A DNA stretch of 64,000 nt from Macrostomum hystrix. Its lineage: Eukaryota > Platyhelminthes > Macrostomidae. Location of the stretch: positions 13,537,501 to 13,601,500 of the forward strand of contig CATNEN010000001.1 of the NCBI GenBank assembly GCA_950097015.1, in the 5' to 3' direction. A program made the position numbers and the translations under genes. Below are positions 1 through 10,037 of the stretch, one piece after another; the first letter of the stretch is position 1, and each line of letters opens with the position of its first letter. Under the pieces are notes generated by a model. That model ran no database searches. It was not told where the DNA came from and saw nothing but the letters and a program-made list of their open reading frames with translations.

Positions 1-2975
1 GTTGATTTGTCCCCGCCTCAGGGTAGCCCACAGGACATTGAGGATGGGGACTCGGCCCGGAGCGCGAGGCAGCTCCGGCTCGATGTGGAAGCCGTGCAGC
101 CGAGCTGCTCTCATCTTGAGCAGCCAGGCCACACCGAGCTGTTTGACTCTGGCCGAGAGCATTGGCATGCCGGCCATTTTGTGAAGGTACTCGGTGCTCA
201 GGTAGGAAGGCACACCGTAGCAGATTCGCAGAGCAAGGTTCTGGATCTTTTGTAGCTTGATCTGGTTGGTGACGCAGATCAGAGTCAAGATTGGGGCGCC
301 GTAGGTGAGAGCGCTCTCACCGTAGGCCCTGTACAGCATCTTGAGAGTGACGCTGCTCAGTTTGGTGATCTTGGCGATGCGGCACAGGGACATGACAATG
401 GCCCTGCACGTGTTCGCCATGTTGTCGACGTGTTTGTTCAAACAAAGATTGGCGTCGAGGAGGACACCTAGAAATTTTACTTCCTGACAGTAGGGGACCT
501 CCGTCTGTCCCAGCTGCAGTTTGGGTCGCAAGTTGGCGCGAGCTTTCGGCTTGTAGTTGAAGGCGATGGCCTTGCTCTTGTGGGCATTCAGTCTGATGCC
601 TTGCTTTCCGCACCACTCCCAGACTTGTCTGAGGTAGCTCTGGAGGCATGTCCGCAGACCATCAAAGGTGTCTGCGGAGGCCCAGATGGCCATGTCGTCA
701 GCAAATTGACTGCGTTTCACGTTTGGATTTTCAGGAATCGGCTTTGTGCTGACGTACAGCAGGTACAGGAGAGGACTCAAGATGCCTCCCTGAGGTACGC
801 CAGCTAGGATTCTGATCAGCTCACTGAGCGAGTTGTTGACTCGCACCTGGATGTACCTGTTCCTGAGGTAGTCAGACAGGATGCGCGTCAGCATCGAAGG
901 AAAGCCAGCGTTGAGCATGCGGCTCCTGAGCATGTCGTGCCAGGCAGAGTCAAAGGCCGCCTCTACATCAAGGAAGACTGCAGCGGCCCTCTTTGCTTTG
1001 CACTTTGCGACCATCATGTCCTGCACCAGTCGGCACAGGTTGTCGTAGGTGGAGTGGACTTTGCGATAAGCGCATTGGTCATCGCCAAGAATGTTCTTGT
1101 CCTCAAGGTATTTGGAGAGTCTCTTGGCAATCAGCTTCTCAAACACCTTGCCTAAGCAAGAGGTCAGGCTGATTGGCCTGTACGAGTTTGGATTGTCTGG
1201 CGGTTTGTCAGGCTTCGGGATCATTGTCACCACAGCTTTCTTCCAAGCGCTGGGGAAGATCCCTTGACTGAAGCAGGCGTTAAAGAGTTTGGTGATCCTG
1301 GTGTTCGCCACGCCTTCAAGGCCGAGGGTTTGAGCACTCGATTGGGAATCTTATCCAGCCCGGGTGCTCCATCAGGCTTGAGGTGCTCAAGCTCCCACAC
1401 TGTGTCGGCTACAGTGAATGCGGCTTCAAGCGGGTGAGTGGCTATGCCATTGATGTCGGCCGGAATCGGATAGAAAGCGATGAACTTGGCCACTTCGGCC
1501 ACCTCCTGTTTGAGCTGCTCGCAAGTGGATGGGACTGGGCGCATCTTTGAGTCCAGAGTGGCAGCGAGAAGGTTCGCTTTCTCCAGATCAGTGTGCGCAC
1601 TGGTTTGACCCGAAGTGAGGGTTGGAATGGAGCTGGGCTTGAACTTGCCCATCAGCTTCCTGGTGTCATGCCAGAAGTTCTTGACCTTGCTGTTCTTGCT
1701 GTTCTCGACAACATTCTCACACAGCTTGGTGAGCTTGCCGCTCTGGAAGGAAGTGATTTCCCTTTTGATCCTGTTGGCCATTTGGTTGGCCAGCCTTTTA
1801 AAGTTTTCATCCCCGGTGCTGTTGAAGAGGCGTCTGAGTCGTCGGCGCTCTTTGATCAGCTCAAGGATGTGCTTGGGCAGAGCATTTCGGCCACCACAGT
1901 CTGGCACAGTCGACTCAATGACCGTGTGGATGGCCTTTGTGATGAGCTCGACCTCGGCGTCGATTTGCTGAGCACTCGATAGGCGAGTCGGCTGGTCAGG
2001 AAGAAGGGCTTCACTAATTCTCAGCCTGAACTGATCCCAGTCGGTTTTGGAAAAGTTTTTCGGCTTAGCGGGACCTGCCCACTTTGCCGACTGAATGTTG
2101 AGGGTGAGGATGATTGGCAGGTGGTCGCTGTCCAGGTCGGGACCGACTGCAAAGTCCTGCACAAAGGGCAGAAAGTCCTCCGTGGCCAGGCCGAGGTCCA
2201 AGACATTCCTGGAAGTGACGCCATTTTTGGTGGCGATTCTGGTGAACTGGCCAACTTGATTGAGGATGGTGGGCGAGGCCAGACCTTCAGAGAGCCAGTC
2301 GTACAGCTCATGGCCAGCCCTGTTGTTGCTGCTGTCACCGCCAAGGAAGCGGTGTCTGGCATTGAGGTCGCCAAGGAGAACACTGCGTCTGCGCGAGACC
2401 AGGCTCTTGAGCAGGTTCAGGTTCAGGTGGTAAGGTGCCGGAGACCTGTACACCAGAGCCAGATTAAAGTCGGCACCGTGGGAGTTGTCAGACAGGCTGA
2501 CGGTGCAGGAGATGGCTTCATGGTTCACATTGTCGTAGTGCAAGCGAACATTTGTGAGTTTCACGCGCGGTGAGTGAGCAAGGAGCAGGCCGCGTCTGAC
2601 TTGCGGAGTGTCGTACCGGATGATGGAGTAGCCAGGGATCTGGACCGTGTGCGAACTCTTGAGAATGGTTTCAGAGAAGAGAGCAATGTCTATCTCTTGA
2701 CTAATGACCCATTGGGTGAGTTCTCTGCTTTTCGGGTGAAACCCTCTGCAGTTGAGGTGCATAATTTTCAGACCCGTTGTCTGGGTAATAGGGTTCCCAT
2801 TTAAATTGAGGAATTTACAGTTTTCTGGTTTAGCTGCCTGGGCCCACGACCACGGTGGCGGTGGAGGCCATGCCAGACACGTCCTGGAGGACAGCCCGCA
2901 CAATGTCCTCAACCATTTTACTGGTCGATTCCACTGTGAGGAGCTCACCAGGCGGCCTGGACAGGGCCCGCACAA
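1..2975 (-). CDS. LINE ORF2: endonuclease-reverse transcriptase, frameshifted and partial
   Basis: The frame opens at 2975, overlapping the end of ORF1; the first Met after the ORF1 stop is at 2762, but that would cut into the first endonuclease strand. In 2975-based numbering the APE-like endonuclease shows HLNCRGF (Asn75), SET (Glu102), YRSP (Tyr176), GDLNARH (Asp203, Asn205) and SDHLP (283-287). The RT begins with KPDGAPGLDKIPNRVLK near 1325-1385. The frame then breaks at about 1320-1335, consistent with one missing base, and the first frame stops at 1227. The RT continues in the next frame down to position 1, without a stop, through SYRPISL, FLDVEAAFD, GVPQGGILSPLLY, the catalytic QFADDMAIW (at 691-708) and FLGVLLD. 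The frameshift suggests an inactive copy or a sequencing error. Confidence 0.9.
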
Positions 2976-5526
2976 TCACCTGGGTCAGAGAGCGGGTGAT
3001 CAGGGGCAACAGCATGCTCACCATCTGCTTCAAGTCAGTCTGCTGCTGCTGCTGTGGCTCACTGCCAGCGTCCAGGGAGGGTGCAGCCTCATTGGCGCTC
3101 GTGCACCTGGCGCTGACAGTCTCGGCAGCCGGTCGGCTCCTGGCATCATCGTTGCTGATGAACAGCGGCCGGATGGCGGCATTGACGGGCACGTTGCGGC
3201 GGCCTTGGCGCATCAGCCAGCCACTGTCCGAAGCGTCGGACACGTCGGCGGGCGCACTCGAGGCAGGCGGAGCATCCGTAGCCGCGGCTTCCGCAGCTCG
3301 CGCCGCAGCAGCTTTGGCCTCAGCTGCCGCCTTCGTCGCCTTGGCGTGCTCCTCCTGCGCAACAGTGCAGGCTCGGCTGGTCGTGCGGTGCTGACCACCG
3401 CAGTTGGAGCATGTCGCCGGGCCTTCGTGCTGGCAGTCCTTCCAGGCATGCGAGCCGCCGCAGATTCGGCATCGCAGCTCCACCTGGCACTGAGCTGCAC
3501 GGTGGCCGAACTGCTGGCAGCGCTGGCACTGCAGGGCGCGGACCGGCTCGTCGGTGCGGCTCTCTTCGCAGCTGAACTTCAGAAAGTCAGTGCAGATGCC
3601 TTCGCGAAGGCACTGGTCGAATGTCGCTCTCGACTTCGTAAAGATGCGCATGTACCGGGTGGCCTGCCCGGATGCTCGCGCACGGATCCGATGCACACTC
3701 GTGATGTCGAGCTTCAGGGACTCGCGGAGCATGCTGGCGAATTCGGCTTCCGTGAAGGAAAACGGCACGTCGAGCGCCACAAAGGTGAGCAGTGGCTGCT
3801 GCCGTACTCTGTCAGCGCCAGTCCGGTTGTCCAGCGGCCGTGATCGTGCTGGTCGACGCTCGACACGGTGTCCGAGGAGGCTGTCCTGACGCAGAGCACC
3901 GCCTAGGAAGACGTTGTAATCCCGCTCAGTGGCCGGGAATACTAGGTAGGCGGGCTGATTGGCCATTTCGGCTGTGTTGACGGCACGGGCATCGCCGGCA
4001 AAGTTGGCCTGCAGCCAGGTGATGAAGGCCACCAGCTTGCCCGCCGCGTTTCGGTGCACTTCAAAGACCACCGGTGGAATGGCAGCCTGGGGTCTTCGCA
4101 ATGGAGCGCGGGCCGAAGCCACCTGCGCATAGGGCCGCGCTGTCGCAGCCTGGGTCGTTGAAGCAGCCGCCGCTGCCGCCGCCGCCGACGCCGCCGACGA
4201 ACCCGTCACCGCGGTCGCCGACGCTGCCGCCGCACCAGCCGCCGCACCTCGGCCGCCGCCGCCACCTCGCGTGCCTCGCTGTCTGCCGCCGCCGCCACCG
4301 CGGCTGCCTCGCTGCTGACCGCCGCCGCCGCGCTGACCACGTGCGCCGCGCTGACCGCCGCCGCCGCGCTCTGCCTGCTGGTCCTGGGGCTGGCCTGGGT
4401 TGCCTTGCCGGTCGCCGAAGGGACCGCAGTCCAGTGGCTGGCTGTAGGTTGGGTCGTCGGTCGCCGCCCTCTTGCGCCGCAGCTCCGGCTTGGTGACGCG
4501 GAACGTCAGTGAGATGCGGACGCCGGTCTGGGTGCGAACTGCAGGCACCTGATGCTGCAGCCGCTTTTGACAATTGCCTCCCATGAGGATCAGCGATCCC
4601 GGGAGCGTCTGAAATCGATGCGTGACGTTTCCGTCACGTCGACGCAACATAAAAGTTCGCTCAGCGCCGAACGACACTGTAGCGATGGTCGGCTTGTCGC
4701 CGAGCTCCTCCTCGTCATCCGCATGCCACGGAATCCGGTCCTCCGGCTCGGTGTAGAAGTTCACCAGAACGGAGTTGAACTTCGGGACCTCGAGCCCAGC
4801 ATCGTCGTAAAGGAAGTCACGAATGTCTTCGATTACTGGATGCCAGGTTTGATTTTCCTTCAGCTCAACCCCGCTGTAGGTGTACGCCGGGCCGATCCAG
4901 AAGACACGGCGCTGCTCGTGCGGGCGATGACGGAAGGCGAGTGGGAGCACGTCTGCCATCAGGCGCTGGTATATTTGGTCAGCGACCTCGCCAAGAAAGT
5001 AGGGCGCGTAGACGATGGTGCAGTCGCCCGCGTAGGTCGTCTGCTGGCACTCGCTGAAGTCCGGCTCGTCAGGGAAGACGATCTGCGAGATGTCGGCGTC
5101 TGACTGTGCAGCGGTGGGCTTCGGAATTGTCGTCTGGGCAATAGCAGCCGACTCGGATGCTGTTGGCGCTGGCGCAGGTGCTGCCGCAGCCTCAGTCTGT
5201 TGAGCAGCCGTCTCGGCTGCCTCGGCTTCATCGACGGACATTCTGTCGGCCGTCTCGTTTGAGTCCGCAGTCGCGGGGGCCGCAGTCACTGCTGGAGGCT
5301 CGTCTTCGACGATGACAAGCCGACCTTCTGGTGGGCTGAACGAGCCGCGGTCTTGGGCGCTGTTGGCCGGTTCTGAGGTCTCGCTGGCCGGCGTCGGAGT
5401 CGACATCAGCGCTGTCGCGACCTTCGGCTGCAGCTTGCGACTGGCGTCTTCGGTGCGGCCGTACCGATGCTCGAGCGAGGGGCGGCCGTCGTGTTTTTTT
5501 GAAGTTGTGGCGCGATTCGCAGCCAT
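2830..5526 (-). CDS. LINE ORF1: AlkB-like dioxygenase + RGG + RRM-like + CCHC zinc knuckles
   Basis: The frame is open from an upstream Met at 5598; the Met at 5526 (residue 25 of the long form) begins a more usual ORF1-like leader. Long-form numbering follows. Residues 60-170 are a low-complexity Ala/Pro/Thr/Glu stretch. Residues about 175-370 are an AlkB-type 2OG-Fe(II) oxygenase fold: NFY at 280-282, the iron ligands WHAD (His292, Asp294) and His349, and the 2-oxoglutarate-binding arginines Arg361 and Arg367. FGAERTF at 310-316 matches the AlkB nucleotide-lid strand. Residues 411-450 are an RGG box. About 600-690 resembles the RRM-like region before gag-type knuckles. Residues 691-744 hold three CCHC knuckles. 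The RNA-binding parts suggest a ribonucleoprotein ORF1. The oxygenase could demethylate alkylated RNA or cDNA, which is inference. The stop (TAA) lies at 2830-2832 and overlaps the start of ORF2. Confidence 0.92.
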   Translation of the reverse strand: MAANRATTSKKHDGRPSLEHRYGRTEDASRKLQPKVATALMSTPTPASETSEPANSAQDRGSFSPPEGRLVIVEDEPPAVTAAPATADSNETADRMSVDEAEAAETAAQQTEAAAAPAPAPTASESAAIAQTTIPKPTAAQSDADISQIVFPDEPDFSECQQTTYAGDCTIVYAPYFLGEVADQIYQRLMADVLPLAFRHRPHEQRRVFWIGPAYTYSGVELKENQTWHPVIEDIRDFLYDDAGLEVPKFNSVLVNFYTEPEDRIPWHADDEEELGDKPTIATVSFGAERTFMLRRRDGNVTHRFQTLPGSLILMGGNCQKRLQHQVPAVRTQTGVRISLTFRVTKPELRRKRAATDDPTYSQPLDCGPFGDRQGNPGQPQDQQAERGGGGQRGARGQRGGGGQQRGSRGGGGGRQRGTRGGGGGRGAAAGAAAASATAVTGSSAASAAAAAAAASTTQAATARPYAQVASARAPLRRPQAAIPPVVFEVHRNAAGKLVAFITWLQANFAGDARAVNTAEMANQPAYLVFPATERDYNVFLGGALRQDSLLGHRVERRPARSRPLDNRTGADRVRQQPLLTFVALDVPFSFTEAEFASMLRESLKLDITSVHRIRARASGQATRYMRIFTKSRATFDQCLREGICTDFLKFSCEESRTDEPVRALQCQRCQQFGHRAAQCQVELRCRICGGSHAWKDCQHEGPATCSNCGGQHRTTSRACTVAQEEHAKATKAAAEAKAAAARAAEAAATDAPPASSAPADVSDASDSGWLMRQGRRNVPVNAAIRPLFISNDDARSRPAAETVSARCTSANEAAPSLDAGSEPQQQQQTDLKQMVSMLLPLITRSLTQVIVRALSRPPGELLTVESTSKMVEDIVRAVLQDVSGMASTATVVVGPGS

Positions 5527-5598
5527 ATGGCGTGATTTCTCACTGGTGCAAGGTAAACAAAATAAGCAAAGGGGGCAGGTGGCACACAAAGTGCGCAC

Positions 5599-8316
5599 TC
5601 AAGGGAGGGGGTGGGGGACTGCTAGACTAAAACTAAAACTAAAACTACAAGTACAGGGGGAGAGAGAGACTGCAAAAATAAAACTAAAACAGGTGAGAAT
5701 GAACAAGGAGCACTATAGGGAGCTTACTGGTGTACTTTAAAAGTACCCCCTTCTAGGAATGGGGTTGCACAAATCAAGGAACACTCAATGAATGTACCTC
5801 TCCACGGAAATCTTTAGTAAAAGGCGAAAGATTTAAGCGTGGAATGAAGAGAAACCAGAGTTAACGTTTCAAGAGGTTGCTTGTCGGGATACATTTATTG
5901 ATACGTTTATTTTCACTGAAAGTCTAGTTTTCGTAGTGAATGATTATTTAGCTAGTTTCGAGATTTGAGAATTAGTATATGAGGAGTTAAGTGTTCTAAG
6001 AGACAGGTGATTCAGTGTTTATCTATCGTTCTTTTACTAAAGTTGTTTGGTTTACTACAACTGAAGTTTAATACATTGTTTAAAGTTCAAGTTGTTGGAC
6101 TATTTAGAATTATTGCTTGTGCACTGGGTAGTTATTTGCTACTCAATTAAGTAGTGTCATTAGCAAATCTAAATATTTGATTTCTGGAATAAGGCAGTGT
6201 TTTAATTGTTTAAATTGTTTTCAATACCATCCTATCATCCTTTTCAATATCATCCATAAAATTGGAACATATCCGCATAATAAAAAGGCCTTTGACTATG
6301 ACATTAAATGAGATTTCGAGCATTATAATAGATGTCGTACAAAATGGATCACCATTGCATAGTAGATTTTGGCGCAGGCGAGAAACCTGTTTCGCCAAAA
6401 TTGAGGAAATGTGTATTTGGTAAATTTAAAGTTTAAGCAATACATATGCATTATTATGTCTGATTAAATTGTTAGGAGAAAAGGAAGCGAACATTTAAAG
6501 AGTAGAAAGAACAGGGGAGTTTATTAAGGCAATCAGCGAGCAACGTTGCAAAACATGATGCAGCAAAATAGGACAAAATAGGACAAAAGCGTAATTAATA
6601 GCGGAAAATTTCTAGGGAAGAACCGAAAAATGTAATTACTTTGCGCAAAAAATAAAACTGCGACGAGACGAGCGCAGGAATGGTCGAAAGGGGGGAAAAG
6701 AAAAAAAACCAACGGAAATAAATATATAAGAAAGAAAACACACAGAACAGACCAGGACGAAAGCGAATGGTAAGCAAGATAGGGAAGGATAGGTAAGCAA
6801 AGAGGATAGGTAATGGTCACGATGAGAAAGAATGAGGGTTTCTCAAGAATTATAAATAAAGTTAGAAATTTGATATCATTTTTCGCTTCTGTGGAGAGGC
6901 AGTCAAGCCTTTTTTGTAGATGTCGCTGAAAGTAAGGTTTTCTTTGTTGATGGTAGCAAGACGATTCAGTTGAGTAATGCATTTAATAATTTGAGCATTT
7001 AAATTGTGAGTCTAGTTAAAATATAACAAACAGAATTCAGCTAGTATTTATAAAAATAATACACGAAAGAGTATAATTAAGTTTATTGCAACAATAAATG
7101 GCGTGTACTATATTTGAGCTCTTGTTTGCCTCCTAAAGAATGGCTTTATTCTATGTACTTTTATGTTTTGAAATCAGGCTACAGTATTAAGTCATACGAT
7201 TACTATATGGAATGGAATGGAACAATTTTTGAGCTGTCTGACATGTCGCTAATTGAATGTTCACGACACTTTTAGATGGAAATTTATTTTTACGGTCAGA
7301 CCCTGATGCATCTTTTACACTACAGGCACATCTATGAATTAGTTAAGTTTTCCTCTTTATTTTGGCTTGAGGACGCTACCGAGATTGAGGACGCTACTAG
7401 CTAACTAGCTTTAGACCGCTGGCTATGGGCATGGCTATATTATAAAACAAAAAAATAATTAAATTTATTGACTCCCTACTGGCTTGTGAGCAGTTTAATT
7501 CAGAGATTCCACTTAGTTTTCCAGATGAGCCTAGATATTTATTTATAGGCCTACTTATAGTTTACACTCTGAGTTCGTGGTATTTTAGTTTAAGATTAAG
7601 TAGCTAATAGGCTTACCTGCCTGTCCATGCCTAATTATTAATTAGGGCCTATGCTTTGCCAATGCTATAACTTAATTTATACTTTGATTAAAACTGTTTA
7701 CCATTTTTGATTGGTGTTTTTTGGATGAATAATGCAGGGTTTATACTATTTGTATATAGTTTTTTTTAGTTAAGGCTATAAATATTTTTTTGGCTAGGTA
7801 GGGGAGGCTAGCTAGTCAATTTCTTATTTCTGCATCTGCACATGTACACTTACTACTTAGGCCTATATTGATTGACTATTTTATTTTAGTCTAGTAGTAG
7901 ACTTATTTTAAAGCTGAGACAATCCTGAGTTAGCTATAGCCAAGGCGGGGTATAACATAGTTTTTTGTGCAAGGAGAAATTGGTAGTCCTAGGGGCCCAA
8001 GATAATCAGGATAATTACTCAGCATCTTAAGTTTAATACATTGTCTGGCTGGATCATGCATGCTGGTTGCACAACAGAAAAAAACGTGTGAGGTTATAGT
8101 TATAATGTTTATTTTGTATTAATTAATTTGCAGTGAAATTAAGTCAATTTTCTCTTGTCAAGACAAAACCTTTTAACTTGTTTACTATTACTCATTAGTG
8201 CTACACATGCATTATACCAACCCTAAGCACTAAATGTACATAGTAATAATTTAATGTAAGGCAAGTGTATGCCAACAAGACACTTGCTGGGTACAATGGC
8301 AACAATGGTTGTAGTA
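5599..8316. other. Gene-free AT-rich stretch
   Basis: No reading frame here resembles a known protein, and codon use lacks the GC-rich third positions of the exons elsewhere. It contains the probable LINE 5' flank, then plain AT-rich DNA with many short T and A runs. The largest frame, on the minus strand at 6533-6982, is low-complexity hydrophobic and looks accidental. Confidence 0.6.
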
Positions 8317-8959
8317 GGGTAATGTATCATCAACCAAACAAGAAAGTGTATTTTTTTAACTTCAAACCTAAGCTACAGATTTTCTATTTAAGATATGATG
8401 ATAAATCAAAAGCCAAGTTATAGAAAACAGTTACATCTTTCTAAAAAGTATCTGCTTTTGCTATTTTGTCAAATAGAAAAAAAGTTATACCTGCTTTTTA
8501 TCTAAAAGCGAACAATGATTTTCATGTATCTTCAAACCAAACAGAGAATTTGATGTTTGGTTGTACAATTTGAGTGAGTGGTTTAATCTTATTTTAAGGA
8601 GTGAACTATCATGAATTATGTCATTTGAAAGCATTTTTCATGCTCTATAAATAACTACATTTATGGTCATTTAATTGGCAAGCAACTACATACAATCTTC
8701 GTCTAAAGTACATACTGAAAAAATGTTGTTAAAAAGTATGCTTTTGCAATAAAAATTTCTACTGAAACATCAATATCTTTCTTTTCTCTTAATGCTTCAT
8801 TGCACATCATGCCTCAGCTTGTAGATAATTTCTTCAACTTTCAAATTAGTTGTTCTGTGAAACATAATAGCTTGTTTCTATCTTGCACAAGACCAAGGAA
8901 GGAGTCAAAATTCTTGTTCGGTTTTGAAGATACATTGTTCGGTTGATGATACATTACCC
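8317..8959. mobile_element. MITE-like DNA element with terminal inverted repeats and TA duplication
   Basis: GGGTAATGTATCATCAACC begins at 8317 and its exact reverse complement ends at 8959, with TA immediately outside both ends (8315-8316 and 8960-8961). The match continues past this 19-bp core with one mismatch. Subterminal copies of a related motif (ATGTATCTTCAAA followed by CCAAACA or CCGAACA) lie near 8525 and, inverted, near 8920-8935. The 643-bp interior is AT-rich with no coding frame. This is the structure of a non-autonomous Tc1/mariner-type element; the TA duplication supports that class but does not prove it. Confidence 0.8.
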
Positions 8960-8961
8960 TA

Positions 8962-9930
8962 TCCCTATCCCCTAGTCTACTTATGAAGTTAATGATCATA
9001 GGCAGGTGGCAATAACTATGAAGCTTATATAGCTACTTGTACTGGGGCCTAGCTATATTTAGATTTAGCTAATTATAGTTTTCTGATGGTTGATGCTAGC
9101 TTTGGTTGCTTAAATAAATTAATAATCTTTCTTTATTTTTTTATTTAACTTTTTTACTTTATGGCTTTTTAAAGCCTTTTCATGGCAAAGTTATTTTAAA
9201 AAGTAAATAGTTACTTTTTTACCATTTGGCATTTTATATAAACTTTGTAGTAACTATAAATTCAATGCCAGTTATTTGCATAAAGTAGAAAGCAATTTTA
9301 CCCTTGTTAGTTAGTTAGTTTAAAATCATAATTGTGCAATTTTCAATATTAGAAAAATTACACAATTCAGTCATTTTGTGCATATTTTATTCATCTCTCA
9401 CTCTATTTATCTATCACTTAAATAGCAAAAATGGTTTCAGCAAATATAACAATTGCTGTTGATTGCTTGTTGATTGCTTTGAAATCAACTATGGACATTT
9501 CTTTAAGCTTTGTATGATGTTAAATATATGCTCATAGGTTACAGTTTACTTTTTTTCTGGATATGATTGTTGAAAATTTAAATGCAGTAATATCTAAATG
9601 TCTATTAAGGATGCAATGTGCAGTTTCTGAGATAGCCTGCTGGTAGGATATTAGTTAAGAATAATTTCAGAATAATCTTAGTTTCTTATATTTTAGTATA
9701 TTAAAATATATCAAATTATAAAAGTCAGCTGAAGTTTTAAGTTTTGTAAATGTAGCTAACATAATTACTTAAAAAGTATTTTTTCAGTCATCTGTCATAT
9801 ATTAGATAATTACTTAGCAATTCGTTTGGCAACAAAGTAAATGCCATTGTTTTATATGTAAAAGCAAGTTTTTAAGCTACTTTTTGCACATGCTCTTCAG
9901 TACAAATGCAACTCTCATTGTCTCTTTACC
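8962..9930. other. Gene-free AT-rich upstream region of AP3D1
   Basis: AT-rich DNA with short homopolymer runs and no recognisable exon. Nothing in it looks like an upstream coding exon of the adaptin gene, which is consistent with the message starting at a trans-splice acceptor just before the coding start. Confidence 0.5.
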
Positions 9931-9942
9931 ACTGATTTGCAG
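9931..9942 (+). other. Candidate splice acceptor upstream of the AP3D1 start
   Basis: A pyrimidine-rich stretch ends in TTTGCAG at 9942, 95 bases before the ATG. No upstream exon is visible, so it could take a spliced leader or a distant non-coding exon. An alternative AG lies further down near 9957. Confidence 0.4.
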
Positions 9943-10037
9943 CAGGTTAATTTTAGAAAGCTTTTCAAGTACTACACAGCTTTAACTATAATTCGTACAC
10001 TGAAACACCCATTTGACTTTGACCTGCAAAACTGCAA

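Larger units (their letters stand above)
1..5598 (-). mobile_element. Non-LTR (LINE) retrotransposon, Jockey/I-like, truncated by the window edge
   Basis: Two consecutive minus-strand reading frames have the layout of a LINE. ORF1 has an RRM-like region and three CCHC knuckles. ORF2 has an apurinic-type endonuclease followed by a reverse transcriptase. The element runs off position 1, so the 3' end is not visible. The 5' boundary is uncertain: an A/C-rich run of ACTAAA units at about 5626-5690 may belong to its 5' UTR. ORF1 is fully open over more than 2.7 kb, which suggests a fairly recent insertion, although ORF2 carries one frameshift. Assignment to the Jockey/I group rests on the three-knuckle ORF1 plus endonuclease plus FADD-type RT and is approximate. 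Confidence 0.93.

Noticed and set aside
1593-2573. Forward-strand frames across the LINE
   Set aside because: They are shadows of the minus-strand endonuclease-RT frame, which carries the conserved motifs.
6533-6982. 149-residue minus-strand frame in AT-rich DNA
   Set aside because: Low-complexity hydrophobic translation, no family resemblance, composition of the spacer.
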